A stretch of DNA of 64,000 nt from positions 124,001 through 188,000 of the forward strand of contig JANUSC010000384.1 in the NCBI GenBank assembly GCA_025200525.1, written 5' to 3'. The notes beneath the pieces are model-generated. The model did not search any database. It was given only the letters and a program-made list of their open reading frames with translations, and was not told the origin of the DNA. The position numbers and the translations under genes are program-made. How positions within the stretch are numbered: the stretch's first letter is position 1; the number at the start of each line of letters is the position of its first letter. This stretch comes from Camellia lanceoleosa (taxonomy: Eukaryota; Streptophyta; Magnoliopsida; Ericales; Theaceae). Of the stretch, positions 25,072-38,008 are shown in pieces.

Positions 25072-26048
25072 ACCTCCCCACCTTAGGAAATTTTGTCCTC
25101 GAAATTTTAGTACAAGTTTCAAAACCATGATTGCCCAATTTTCAAATGATTACAATTCAATTCTCATTACCATGACCCACTTACCGGTCATTATATCCTT
25201 CCACAATAGATATATCTCAACATATATTATCAATATGAATCTTCTGAATTTAACAAATTTCAATATGTGCATCTCATATTTCCAAAACATATTCAATGTT
25301 TATGATAAATTTGCATTTCCAAGAGTTAAACAACATATACAATGTTCAAATTAAACTTGCATTTCCGAAACATATTCAACATTCACAATGCTTTCATAAT
25401 CCAAAACATATACAATGTTTCCAAATTTGATACAACACATACAATATTCTATATTCCCAGAACATATACAATGCTCATATTGAATCCATGTTTTCAAGAC
25501 ACCCACAATGTATACAATGTTTTAACATCTCATTAACAAACTAAAATCTCGACATATGTTCAAATACCAACGAATTAGTCCGGATATTTCTCACGGACTT
25601 CCAATTCACGCTCCCAAGTAGCTTCCTCAATCCTGAGATGTTTCCATGATACCGTAACTAATAGAATCGTCTTGCTTCACAAGACTTGACTCAACAATAA
25701 GGAACGAATATGATTACCTCCCCAACCGGCCAAACTCGCAGCAGTTTATAAGACAAGAACACATTCCCCGATAATAATAGTAACAACGTCATCAATAACA
25801 ACCGTGCTTCATGACATCCACCATGACTTGACTACTTACAATACTCGAATCACCATTAAGTGTTTAACACTCCAACATAGGAAAAAGGAAACCACTCGCA
25901 CACAAGGCTTTCAGTCAACTCTCGTAGAATGAGAACACAAAATAAAACACGAATAATCAATAACGTCATGGCACATCAGTACCCGACAATTCCAAGCCCT
26001 TGCCAAAGGACATACAACATGTAACCAGTAACTTAGGCTAGATCAAAA
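25072..26048 (-). mobile_element. Interior of the truncated Ty3/gypsy element, first part
   Basis: It starts with the polypurine tract (acctccccacctt on plus) and the conserved 'aaattttgtcctcgaaattt' sequence. Mostly non-coding: 25250-25540 is a degenerate repeat of 'acatatacaatgtt' lines. A chromodomain relic lies at 25575-25671. The sequence resumes after the inserted element, at 35913. Confidence 0.7.
25575..25671 (-). pseudogene. C-terminal chromodomain relic of a Ty3/gypsy pol
   Basis: On the minus strand a continuous frame contains LLVTVSWKHLRIEEATWERE followed by LEVREKYPD and a TAA stop. This matches the end of plant chromovirus integrases, where a chromodomain-like segment ends in the ATWE...REKYP motif. 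Upstream the frame is not recognisable. About 490 bases separate the stop from the polypurine tract, longer than in the elements at 28656 and 54538. Confidence 0.85.
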
Positions 26049-26053
26049 TGTGA

Positions 26054-28644
26054 TGTCACGACCCCAACCCGCCCCTAGTAGGATGGTGCCGAGATGGCCA
26101 GTAATCCGTGATTACCGAAGGCCAACTTATCAAAATGCCACACACAACAAGGTACATATAGGGGCTTACAAAATGCGGAAGCAATAAATCAAAATACAGG
26201 TGGTCCATAAGAGCTGTGCGTAAATCAAATGAGAAGACATATACAATATGATCTTACAACCCGTCCAAAAATAACAAAATACAATTCACATCTTGATCAA
26301 AAGGCTTCTAAGCCGACATGTACAAAATACAGGGAATACAAGCCAAGAAGCATGATTTTCAAGATTTGCCGACGAAAAATACAAAATGCTGACGTAAACA
26401 CATAATGCCGAGGTAGAAGCAGCATGGCCGACAAGAATGCAAAACAAGCCGGCGTAAATCAAGTATCCAAAACAAGCTGGTAAACATAACTAGGCGTCGC
26501 CGCCGTCCTGCTCATCACCTACATATATATATAGAGGGTGAGTATGGAAACTCAGTGAATGATACTAGTAATAAAGGTTTTGCATGAATATAGCCGAAGT
26601 CTGTACAAAACAAATATGCCAAAACCATACAAATACAAGCCGAGATCTTTTCAAAGCAAAACACAATAAGCCTTTACCAAGTCAAAGGATGAACCGTATT
26701 CATCTTTCAAATCTTACAACTTTCAAGGGATGCTCATGACATCGGCAAGCATAGTACAAAAGCTTTCCAAACAATCAGTATGAGTAGTAACCCGTTAGTA
26801 GCAAAAACCAAGACTTGTACGATCCGTAATCGTTTTAGACAAAATGGTGCTGCGAAAGTTTAGAGTCCTCCAGCCCGAGGGACTTGCGTTACTTAGGCCC
26901 GTAGCCCCTTTTAACGCGATAACTTTTCCAAGAAAGGACCGTATCCTTTATATACAAGAGACTGTGTCACTTAGGCCCGTAGCCCTTTTTGACCATTGGT
27001 GCTGCGAAAGTTTATAGTCCACCAGCCCAAGGGACTTGTGTTCCAAGGAAGGACCGTATCCTTTTATCCAAAATGCTGCGAAAGTTTAGAGTCCTCCAGC
27101 TAAGGGACTTTTACACTTAGTGCTGCGAAAGTTTATAGTCCTCCAGCCAAGGGACTTCTCAAGATAACATCAAGACCAAGCTTATACTTGATACATCGAA
27201 TTAGGCTAATCATTCATGCTTAACAAATACTTTCATCAAAACGAAGCAAGACAAGATTTATCAAAGCAGTTTAACATAGCTTTATTAAAAGCACCACTCA
27301 CCTCGGTCTTCAGGTGTAGGCTCAAAGCAAGATCAAAGTCCTGACAAATCACATGGCAAATCACGTTCTCAAAACAAGCTTTACATACACGTAATGATCT
27401 CGGCACTCTCACCGAATCCAAGTCAATAACAAGGCAAAACATGCTGGGGGTCAAAACGTTATCTCCCATCTCGGGGAAACACACTGGGTACCGTCCAGGT
27501 CTAGCCGAGGTCCCACACCTCCTCGCCGAGGTGTGGACCCGATGGCCACAATCAAAACAAAACCAGGAAACCAAGGTTTCCTTTTAAAGAACAGGATGAA
27601 CAAGAGCATCAAGAACATCAAGATCATGCATGCTGAAATCTTAACTTATTTATACGAAATCTGAGGTTTTCATGCTAAGAGTTCAAAAACGTGGACCTGG
27701 GTACCCATATAAGAAGATCATGCAAAAAAAAAAAAACAAACACAAAAACATGATTCTAGTTCCAGCTTCTCGGATCAAAACAAGGCTCTTCTTCAAGAAC
27801 ACATGAACATCATTTTCTCTTTCAAAACCAACTTCAAATCAATGCATGACACGCAAAACAGATTCGATCATGCAATGCAGCTAGACAATCAATAAGAATA
27901 ACCGAAGCAAATCAAGATTCTAACCTCCGATCACGAATCTAACTGTTTGATCTTCCAAGATCAAGCTCGAAAGTCACCTCTCTCACTCTAAAGCTCTTCC
28001 TTCTCCTTGAGAGCTTCTCTCTCTAAAAACAAAGCTTGAGACAAGAATGATTTGTCTCTGAGGCCACCGGCTGTCTAAACACTCAGCTCGGACACGTGGC
28101 ATCACCGGGTTGGTTCAGTTCAAAAAGGTGACTGATTGATAAGACAAGTCCCTGACAAAGCGTACACAACAAGCTTGGTAGCAAGACACATCGGCAAGCA
28201 AGGACATCGGCAAGAGTCAAAACTTCGGCAACAGGTCAACAAAGACATTGGCTAGGGAGGACAGCACTTGACTAAGCTGTGCCACACCTTGGCCTGGGTG
28301 TGCCACATCTCGGCTTAGGCCATACCTGCCCAAAGACAAAGATCACTTAGCACAAAACATGTCGGCCTCGGCTCTAAACACTTCGGCCCAAGGGTGACAT
28401 CTCGGCAAACATGCCGTGGTGAAGATGGAGGTCGGCTAAGGTTCCAAAACTGTTCTAAATGCAAAGGTTCAAAGGCGAACTAGGCTAAGCCAACCTCGGC
28501 TACACACCAAGCAAGGTACAAGATCAAGCAAGTAATACAAGACAAAGCAAGGCAAAGCAAGATAACAAGATTTATAAACATAACAAGACAAGATCATACA
28601 TGAATGTATGCAAGTATGACTTAATCAAAGTGAGGGTTGTTACA
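26054..28644 (-). repeat. 3' LTR of the young chromovirus, 2591 bp
   Basis: On plus it runs from TGTCACGACCCCAACCCGCC to GGGTTGTTACA. It contains four 'tgctgcgaaagttta' lines at 26850-27130 and a block at 28180-28500 rich in acatcggc/ctcggcc motifs. A 112-codon frame at 27236-27574 recurs in the other LTR and is not taken as a gene. Confidence 0.95.
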
Positions 28645-28657
28645 GCCTACCCCCCTT
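28645..28657 (-). other. Polypurine tract of the young chromovirus
   Basis: On the minus strand AAGGGGGGTAGGC abuts the 3' LTR. The pol stop codon (28656-28658) overlaps its start. Confidence 0.88.
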
Positions 28658-30380
28658 AAAAAAGTTTGGTCCCCAAACTTAAGGTACCTTGTTCCAAGAA
28701 TAATTCTGGATGTCGATTTTTCATTTCTTCTTCCATTTCCCATGTGGCATCCTTGCCGTAATGCTCTTTCCATTCCACCTTTACCATTGGTATTGACTTG
28801 TTTCTCAATTGCCTAACTTGTCTGTCAACAATAGACGTCGGTCTCTCTTCATAATCTAAGTTCTCGTTAACTTCAATTCCAGAGAAATCAATCACATGCA
28901 GTGGATCCCGAATATACTTCCTTAACATCGAAATGTGAAATACATTATGGACTTGGCTCAATTCTGGCGGCAGAGCAAGTCTGTAGGCAACAGTGTTAAC
29001 TTTGTCCAAAATTTCAAATGGCCCAATATAACGGGGCGCTAACTTACCTTTCTCCCCAAATCTGGAAACTCCTTTCATTGGTGAAACTTTCAGGAATACA
29101 TGATCCCCAACTTCGAATTCTAACTCGTTCCTTCTCTGGTCGCCATAGCTCTTTTGTCGGCTCTGGGCGGTTCTAATCCTCTGTTGGATAAGTTTAATCT
29201 TCTCTGTTGTTACTTGAATCAGTATGGGACCAAGCAGAGCTCTGTCTCCCACTTCGGTCCAGCATATCGGCGATCTGCATTTCCTCCCATACAAAGCCTC
29301 ATACGGTGCCATACCAATGCTCGCTTGATAACTGTTGTTGTAGGCGAATTCCACTAAGGGTAAATGCATTCCCCAATTTCCTTGGAAGTCCAATACACAA
29401 AGTCTAAGCATATCTTCAAGTGTCTGAATCGTTCTCTCTGTTTGCCCATCTGTCTGGGGATGAAAAGCTGTACTAAATCTTAGTTCGGTTCCAAAGGCCC
29501 TCTGTAGACTCTGCCAAAATCTGGAGACAAATTTAGGATCTCTGTCTGACACTATTGACATCGGCACTCCATGAAGCCTAACAATCTCATTTACATATAG
29601 TAGGGCAAGTTGATCGGCGTTGAAGGTAGTTTTAACAGGCAAAAAGTGTGCTGACTTGGTTAGTCTATCTACCACAACCCAAATCGAATCCATACCTTTC
29701 TGTGTCTTCGGCAGTCCAACCACAAAATCCATGGAGATGTGTTCCCACTTCCATTCAGGGATCGGCAAAGGTTGTAAGAGTCCTGCTGGTCTTTGATGTT
29801 CTGCTTTTACTTGTTGACAATGCAGACACTGAGACACGAATTCGGCTATTTCTCTTTTCATATTCGGCCACCAAAATGTCTGTTTCACGTCTTGGTACAT
29901 CTTAGTGTTCCCTAGATGAACAGCAAACTTGGAATTATGAGCTTCCAGCAAAATTTTCCTTTTTAACTCTAGAACATCGGCCACACACAATCTCCCTTCA
30001 AACTTGAGCACTTGGTTCTCAAAGGTGTACCCTGACCTCGGCTTCGTAACAATCTCCTCGGCTAACTTTCTGAAGAATTTATCCTCCATTTGCCTTGCCT
30101 TTACTTCTTCAACAACAGTTGATTCTACTGAAATCATGGTCAAACATGCCAAATTCCCAACTGACTTTCTGCTCAAAGCGTCGGCTACGCTGTTAGCTTT
30201 TCCTGGGTGATATTGAATCTGCATATCATAGTCTTTCAACAGCTCAAGCCATCTTCTCTGCCTCAAATTCAATTCTTTCTGAGTGAACAGGTATTTTAAA
30301 CTCTTATGATCTGTAAAAACCTGACAAGAAGCCCCATACAGGTAGTGACGCCAAATCTTTAAAGCAAATACAATGGCTGC
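28656..30380 (-). pseudogene. pol, downstream part: end of RNase H, integrase, chromodomain
   Basis: This frame is in phase with the upstream part and separated from it by one TAA. Counting from the methionine at 30272: DALSRK (31-36) closes RNase H; the integrase zinc site uses H112/H119 and C149-X2-C152; the catalytic triad is D182 (MDF), D243 (VSDRD) and E279 (QTER), spaced D-X60-D-X35-E; GPF near 417-419 belongs to the C-terminal domain; and a chromodomain-like segment spans 474-525 ([16 protein letters not shown]). All catalytic residues are present. Integrase joins the element's cDNA to host DNA, and the chromodomain is thought to guide it to chromatin. The stop overlaps the polypurine tract. 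Confidence 0.9.
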
Positions 30381-33104
30381 TTACTCCAAATCATGGGTAG
30401 GATAGTTCTTCTCATGGGGCTTCAACTGACGAGATGCATACGCTACGACTTTACCTTTTTGCATTAATACACAGCCCAAACCCTTATGCGACGCATCACT
30501 ATAGATATGAAATTCCTCATTGCCTGATGGAAGTACAAGTACTGGTGTTGTGACTAACCTTGTCTTCAGTTCCTGGAAAGCGGACTCCCGATCTTCAGTC
30601 CATTCATACGGTGCTCCTTTCTTAGTCAGTTGCGTCAATGGAATTCCAATCCTGAAGAAATCTTTCACAAACTTCTTGTAATAACCTGCCAAACCCAGAA
30701 AACTTCGGACCTCGGACACATTGGTCGGCCTCGGCCAATTCACTACGGCTTCAAATTTGCTAGGATCAACCGAGATACCTTCTTCATTTATCACATGACC
30801 CAGAAATGAAATAGTAGAAAGCCAAAACTCACACTTATTAAACTTAGCATACAGTTTCCGGTCTCTCAAAATCTGCAAAGCAATTTTCAAATGATTCTCA
30901 TGTTCAGCTTCACTCTTGGAATAAATTAATATATCATCGATGAAGACGACCACAAATTCATCTAAGTGGGGCTTGAAGACTCTGTTCATTAAATCCATGA
31001 ATGCAGCAGGGGCATTGGTCAGTCCAAAAGGCATCACTAAAAACTCGTAGTGGCCATACCTAGTCCGGAAGGCGGTCTTCTCAACATCCTCGGCTTTAAC
31101 CTTAAGCTGATGGTAGCCTGACCTAAGGTCAACCTTGGAAAAGACTCGAGCTCCTTGTAGCTGATCAAGCAAATCATCAATCCTAGGTAATGGGTACTTA
31201 TTCTTAATGGTGACCTTATTGAGTTCTCTATAATCGATACAAAGGCGGAGTGTACCATCCTTTTTCTTAACAAATAAAACGGGTGCTCCCCATGGTGAAG
31301 TGCTCGGCCTAATAAATCCCTTATCCAACAATTCCTGCAGTTGCAGTTTCAACTCCCTAAGCTCGGCTGGGGCCATTCTATATGGTGTCTTGGAGATCGG
31401 CTGTGTTCCCGATATGATATCAACAGTAAAGTCTATTTCCCTATCAACTAATTGGCCAGGCAAGTCATCCGGAAAAACGTCGGCGAATTCATTAACAACT
31501 GGAACGTCGGCTAAAATAGCATTTCCGTTCTGATTACTCAGTATACTACATAGATAACCCTTACACCCTTTTTGGATCAACTTACAGGCCTTCATGGATG
31601 AGATTAAGTAAGGTGGGGGCACTACTCCTTTCCCCTGAAAGGTAACCTCGGCTATATTTGGGGGTTTCAATGTGACACTCTTCGAAACACAATTAATAGA
31701 TGTGTAATTCGCTACTAACCAATCCATTCCCAGTATAACATCAAAATGAGCTATGTCCAATGGCATTAAGTCAACTAACAATTCAACATTCTCAATCATA
31801 ACCACACATGCTCTATAGATGGATGCAACAATCATAGATTTCCCAGATGGAGTAGACACAAATAATACATGCTCAAGGGGTTCTAATTTCCTATTAATCT
31901 TCTCGGCAAACTTAGCAGATACAAACGAATGGGTAGAACCCGAATCAATCAACACATAAGCATCTTGAGAGCAAATAGAGAGGGTACCTGACACTACTGC
32001 TTCAGCATTCTGAGTGTCTCCGGGTACTAGTGCAAATACTCTGCCCTGCCTCGTCTGTCCTTTCCCCACGTTACCCTTTTGAGCGGTACCCGAGGTGCTC
32101 TCACCTTTCTTGCTATTTTCAGTCTTTGTCTTCGGACAATCTTTCACAAAATGACCCATTTTGCCACATTCGTAGCAAGCTCCCGACGTCCGGCGACAGA
32201 CCCCGAAATGTTGCTTCCCACAATCCGAACACGTCAGCTTAGTATTACCTTCCTGCTTTGGATAACCAGTACTGCCCTTAGTCATCTTCTTCTTGGTGTC
32301 CAACTGAGGTCGGCGACTGTCATAGTTCTGCCTCTTTCGCTGATTCTCTCCCGAGCTCTGGTATCTGTTCAAGTTAGCTTCGGCCAAAATGGCTTTGTCC
32401 AATACTTCGGCATAGGTCGGCATATTGTGCAGGTTAACCCGGTCTTGAATCGGTCCGCGAAGTCCACCTTCAAACTTTCTAGCCTTCATGTATTCATCAT
32501 TGGCCATGTGGGGTGCAAACCTTGCCAATTCAGTAAAAGCGCGGTCATATTCTGCCACTGTTCGGTTGCCTTGTGTCAAAGTCTGAAATTCAGCAGCCTT
32601 GCGGTTCCGCACACTGAGGGGAAAATGTTTGTTGTAAAACAGTTTTAAAAACCTTGCCCAAGTTAAACCAGGGTTAGTTTCTCTGATCATCATCCACCAT
32701 CTTCGAGCGTCATCGTCCAAGGTAAATGCAGCTAATGTCACCTTCTGAACATCGGTGCTGGGGAAGATCTCAAACAGTTTCTCCATTTCCAAAACCCACG
32801 CCTCGGCCTTCATCGGCTCTATACCTCCAGAGAACCTTGGTGGTTTCATTTTCTTGAATTCCCTGATCAAAGCTATTGTGCCATCTCCATATAAGGCTGG
32901 CTGCGGAGGAGCTTGTGGCACTGGAGGAGGGGGAGGCGGGACTACATTTCAGCCGTTTGTTTGCTCGGCCTGGGTCGATGTAGCACTAGCATACTGCTGT
33001 CTTGTCTGCCTCAACTCGCGGGCCAATCCTTCCACTAATCTTTCCAATCTGTCCAATCTGTCTTCGGACTGATCTCGGCCCAGTGGAGGTCTACCTCTCC
33101 TCAT
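30381..33104 (-). pseudogene. gag-pol, upstream part: Gag, protease, RT, start of RNase H
   Basis: I choose the ATG at 33104 (MRRGRPPLGRD) because it starts a charged coiled-coil-like segment in phase with everything downstream. An in-frame TGA at 32949-32951 interrupts Gag after 51 codons. The frame then stays open until a TAA at 30381-30383 in RNase H. Landmarks, by minus-strand position: Gag capsid domain about 32860-32390; zinc knuckle CX2CX4HX4C at 32136-32177; protease LIDSGS near 31945; reverse transcriptase about 31320-30805, with FIDD at 30942-30933; RNase H starting YSDAS near 30500. The single-frame gag-pol layout is normal for plant chromoviruses. With only two nonsense changes and no frameshift it is recently dead, or could be rescued in trans. 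Confidence 0.92.
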
Positions 33105-33304
33105 GATGCTATGATTATACAAAGCGTGACTTTTAAAACAATTAAACAAATAACCACGTAGGCAAGTAACAAATTGACATATCAAGACAATGCACACCTT
33201 GTTCAAATAACAAGTACTATGATGCAACCCTAGCATCTTTCTAAGGGAATTCCTATGCTCTTTAGGACTCAAAGTGTGTGAATAACGGATACTAAGGAAC
33301 TTGT

Positions 33305-33316
33305 GCTCTGATACCA
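33305..33316 (-). other. Primer binding site of the young chromovirus
   Basis: On the minus strand TGGTATCAGAGC begins three bases inside the 5' LTR end and matches the initiator-Met tRNA 3' end. Confidence 0.92.
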
Positions 33317-33319
33317 TTC

Positions 33320-35907
33320 TGTCACGACCCCAACCCGCCCCTAGTAGGATGGTGCCGAGATGGCCAGTAATTCGTGATTACCGAAGGCCAAGTTATCAAA
33401 ATGCCACACACAACAAGGTACATATAGGGGGCTTACAAAATGCGGAAGCAATAAATCAAAATACAGGTGGTCCATAAGAGCTGTGCGTAAATCAAATGAG
33501 AAGACATATACAATATGATCTTACAACCCGTCCAAAAATAACAAAATACAATTCACATCTTGATCAAACGGCTTCTAAGCCGACATGTACAAAATACAGG
33601 GAATACAAGCCAAGAAGCATGATTTTCAAGATTTGCTGACGAAAAATACAAAATGCCGACGTAAACACATAATGCCGAGGTAGAAGCAGCATGGCCGACA
33701 AGAATGCAAAACAAGCCGACGTAAATCAAGTATCCAAAACAAGCTGGTAAACATAACTAGGCGTCGCCGCCGTCCTGCTCATCACCTACATATATATATA
33801 GAGGGTGAGTATGGAAACTCAGTGAATGATACTAGTAATAAAGGCTTTGCATGAATATAGCCGAAGTCTGTACAAAACAAATATGCCAAAACCATACAAA
33901 TACAAGCCGAGATCTTTTCAAAGCAAAACACAATAAGCCTTTACCAAGTCAAAGGATGAACCGTATTCATCTTTCAAATCTTACAACTTTCAAGGGATGC
34001 TCATGACATCGGCAAGCATAGTACAAAAGCTTTCCAAACAATCAGTATGAGTAGTAACCCGTTAGTAGCAAAAACCAAGACTTGTACGATCCGTAATCGT
34101 TTTAGACAAAATGGTGCTGCGAAAGTTTAGAGTCCTCCAGCCCGAGGGACTTGCGTTACTTAGGCCCGTAGCCCCTTTTAACGCGATAAATTTTCCAAGA
34201 AAGGACCGTATCCTTTATATACAAGAGACTGTGTCACTTAGGCCCGTAGCCCTTTTTGACCATTGGTGCTGCGAAAGTTTATAGTCCACCAGCCCAAGGG
34301 ACTTGTGTTCCAAGGAAGGACCGTATCCTTTTATCCAAAATGCTGCGAAAGTTTAGAGTCCTCCAGCTAAGGGACTTTTACACTTAGTGCTGCGAAAGTT
34401 TATAGTCCTCCAGCCAAGGGACTTCTCAAGATAACATCAAGACCAAGCTTATACTTGATACATCGAATTAGGCTAATCATTCATGCTTAACAAATACTTT
34501 CATCAAAACGAAGCAAGACAAGATTTATCAAAGCAGTTTAACATAGCTTTATTAAAAGCACCACTCACCTCGGTCTTCAGGTGTAGGCTCAAAGCAAGAT
34601 CAAAGTCCTGACAAATCACATGGCAAATCACATTCTCAAAACAAGCTTTACATACACGTAATGATCTCGGCACTCTCACCGAATCCAAGTTAATAACAAG
34701 GCAAAACATGCTGGGGGTCAAAACGTTATCTCCCATCTCGGGGAAACACACTGGGTACCGTCCAGGTCTAGCCGAGGTCCCACACCTCCTCGCCGAGGTG
34801 TGGACCCGATGGCCACAATCAAAACAAAACCAGGAAACCAAGGTTTCCTTTCAAAGAACTGGATGAACAAGAGCATCAAGAACATCAAGATCATGCATGC
34901 TGAAATCTTAACTTATTTATACGAAATCTGAGGTTTTCTTGCTAAGAGTTCAAAAACGTGGACCTGGGTACCCATACAAGAAGATCATGCAAAAAAAAAC
35001 AAACACAAAAACATGATTCTAGTTCCAGCTTCTCGAATCAAAACAAGGCTCTTCTTCAAGAACACATGAACATCATTTTCTCTTTCAAAACCAACTTCAA
35101 ATCAATGCATGACACGCAAAACAGATTCGATCATGCAATGCAGCTAGACCATCAATAAGAATAACCGAAGCAAATCAAGATTCTAACCTCCGATCACGAA
35201 TCTAACGGTTTGATCTTCCAAGATCAAGCTCGAAAGTCACCTCTCTCACTCTAAAGCTCTTCCTTCTCCTTGAGAGCTTCTCTCTCTAAAAACAAAGCTT
35301 GAGACAAGAATGATTTGTCTCTGAGGCCACCGGCTGTCTAAACACTCAGCTCGGACACGTGGCATCACCGGGTTGGTTCTGTTCAAAAAGGTGACTGATT
35401 GATAAGACAAGTCCCTGACAAAGCGTACACAACAAGCTTGGTAGCAAGACACATCGGCAAGCAAGGACATCGGCAATAGTCAAAACTTCGGCAACAGGTC
35501 AACAAAGACATCGGCTAGGGAGGACGGCACTTGACTAAGCTGTGCCACACCTTGGCCTGGGTATGCCACATCTCGGCTTAGGCCATACCTGCTCAAAGAC
35601 AAAGATCACTTAGCACAAAACATGTCGGCCTCGGCTCTAAACACTTCGGCCCAAGGGTGACATCTCGACAAACATGCCGTGGTGAAGATGGAGGTCGGCT
35701 AAGGTTCCAAAACTGTTCTAAATGCAAAGGTTCAAAGGCGAACTAGGCTAAGCCAACCTCGGCTACACACCAAGCAAGGTACAAGATCAAGCAAGTAATA
35801 TAAGACAAAGCAAGGCAAAGCAAGATAACAACATTTATAAAGATAACAAGACAAGATCATACATGAATGTATGCAAGTATGACTTAATCAAAGTGAGGGT
35901 TGTTACA
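33320..35907 (-). repeat. 5' LTR of the young chromovirus, 2588 bp
   Basis: About 99% identical to 26054-28644 by eye. It is followed on plus by TGTGA, the target duplication. Confidence 0.95.
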
Positions 35908-35912
35908 TGTGA

Positions 35913-37070
35913 CTTCTCCACACATGGTATAAGATATTCCGTTCAAGTTAAAGAAAATGCTTAATCTATCCCATTTGTTCCAAAACACTTGGTTTTCCTC
36001 CAAATTATTCTTCAGCATTCCTCGAGTAAATCACAACATAGTCACCCCACAAAACCCATCACACTCACGGTGGTGTTACAATACCCAAAACAAGATTTTC
36101 CACAATGAGAACCCCTATAAATTTTAGAAATGCCAGTAACGTAATAACACAAAGGAAGAAATTGCACACCATTGATCACATAATGGTGGAAAGCGCTTAT
36201 AAGACCAAAGTTCTCAACCGAAATCCCAAACTAGTTACTACCACTCAAATAACCTTCCAACTGTCCATGAGGGACTTACATTCCACACCAAGACACCGTT
36301 TAATTACACAACCTACAATTTCGACTGATTCTCGAGGTGACTATATGTCAACCAACCAAAGTATTGACTAATCAGCTATCTAACTTTATTCACTCGTGTC
36401 AGTCTTCAACACGAACATCTTGCTCAACCTCGCCAACTTCTAAATAGGGTTCCATACACAACCTCTCCGGTTCAATGAATCACTCCGGATTCTTCAAAGT
36501 TACCCCATGGTACTCAAACTTTTCATTCATCCCTCACACGTATGCCTAAGCGGCACACACATCCTTGCTTTACATTTGAGTCCTAACCGAACTCTTCAAG
36601 TCAAACCCAATACACCATCTCAAGTCAACGCACACAAGGACCGAATAAGTCGAAACAACTCTGACAAAGTGCATCACTCACTCTACACAATCTTACTGCC
36701 TCACTCGGAGTTCCACTATCCAAATTAGACGACAAACACCCACACCAAAGTGACCCAACAATTTCAAACATTAAATTACTCAACCCAATCGTTAACTACA
36801 CAATTGCCTTACCAAGGCACTCTCCTGGGATTGCCCTATGACCGATCCCCTTCTACACATATTCTAATAACAACATACGAACCACACACCACCACATATC
36901 ATACTAGCGAAACCTTCTCACTTAATGCACGATATTCTACACCCATACTAAATTCCTTATTCTGAGGATGTACTCACAACCTCGACTGAATTCACAATAA
37001 CGAAATTTACCCACTTGTTCCCTCACACTAAGTTAACCAACAAAGGCTTACCACACTACAACACCCTCGT
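35913..37070 (-). mobile_element. Interior of the truncated Ty3/gypsy element, second part
   Basis: This is the continuation of 25072-26048 beyond the inserted element, as the target duplication shows. It is CA-rich on plus and has no recognisable gag or pol motif. It ends near 37070, where an unrelated tandem duplication begins, so the 5' LTR is missing. Confidence 0.55.
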
Positions 37071-37071
37071 T

Positions 37072-37530
37072 ATATTTTTTATGGTTATAGTTGCTGATAT
37101 GCTCAACTGATATGGTCTTACATTTTTCAGTCTCTACTTAACATTGCTTAACATATGTAAATCTTATACTTCCTAGCTGTATATATTCCAACGGCTATAT
37201 ATTGCTTAACATTTGTTCTTGCCTATTTTTTATATAATGAAACTTAATGAATTACGATTATAATGATAAAAATCAAACACAGTCTCTGTGTCATTTCTCT
37301 ATATTTACATTTTTTATGGTTATAGTTGCTGATATGCTCAACTGATATGGTTTTACATTTTTCAGTCTCTACTTAACATTGCTTAACATATGTAAATCTT
37401 ATACTTCCTAGCTTTATATATTCCAACGGCCATATATTGCTTAACATTTGTTCTTGCCTATTTTTTATATAATGAAACTCAATGAATTACGATTATAATG
37501 ATAAAAATCAAACACAACATTATAAAAATC
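37072..37530. repeat. Tandem duplication of 235 bp
   Basis: 'atggttatagttgctgatat' at 37081 recurs at 37316, and the two units are almost identical. The boundary between them includes 'cacagtctctgtgtcatttc', present only once. No coding sequence. Confidence 0.88.
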
Positions 37531-38008
37531 AAACACAACATTTATACTAATTAATGCAAAGAAACTCTCAAAGAAAAGCCCCAATATATACACACAAGGT
37601 GTAACAATTTAGATCAATCAAAATAGTCCCATTGGTTGAATTAGGATGGTTAAAGAAGCCTTCTAATAGAAATTATAAAAATTAGATCAATCAAAATAGT
37701 CCCTTTTAGATCAATCAATTTATATAAATGAGAGAACTCATTAAAAGATCAATCAAAATAGTCCCTTTTAATCAACTGTCTTATAAAAATTATATAAATG
37801 AGAGAACTCATCAAAAGATCTAAGTAATAAATGAGAGAACACATGAAAAGATATTGGTAAATGTTGATAATTTAGATAACGGATGCATAGAGGTACTTTA
37901 TTAAATTAGAAACATAGAGATAGAAAATTAAACAACGGCATACTGTCCAAAAAATCCAAGTCATAGATCAAAGTAATATAAATTGATTCATTGCACCTAT
38001 AAATCGAA
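37531..38008. other. AT-rich stretch with short scattered repeats
   Basis: 'atcaatcaaaatagtccc' occurs at least three times between 37613 and 37770, and 'aaatgagagaact' twice. No gene or element ends seen. Confidence 0.45.

Larger units (their letters stand above)
26054..35907 (-). mobile_element. Complete Ty3/gypsy chromovirus, 9.85 kb, nearly intact
   Basis: LTRs at 26054-28644 and 33320-35907 are flanked by a perfect duplication TGTGA (26049-26053 and 35908-35912). The primer site, polypurine tract and a single gag-pol frame are all present. By eye the LTRs differ at roughly thirty positions in 2.59 kb (about 1%), so it is a young insertion. The C-terminal chromodomain and long LTRs fit the Tekay/Del clade, which is my inference. 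It is inserted in the interior of the truncated element 22973-37070, and its LTR family also appears at 1-1535. Confidence 0.95.

Noticed and set aside
24505..25128. 207-codon minus-strand frame across the LTR end
   Set aside because: It runs through the U3 palindrome array and LTR boundary, has no recognisable domain, and is composed of low-complexity hydrophobic runs.
27236..27574. 112-codon frame, repeated at 34503-34841 and partly at 200-494
   Set aside because: Its conservation is explained by its position in homologous LTRs; it has no domain and shifts frame in the older copy.
32079..32648. 189-codon plus-strand frame
   Set aside because: It is antisense to Gag and protease of the young chromovirus, whose motifs are clear on the minus strand.
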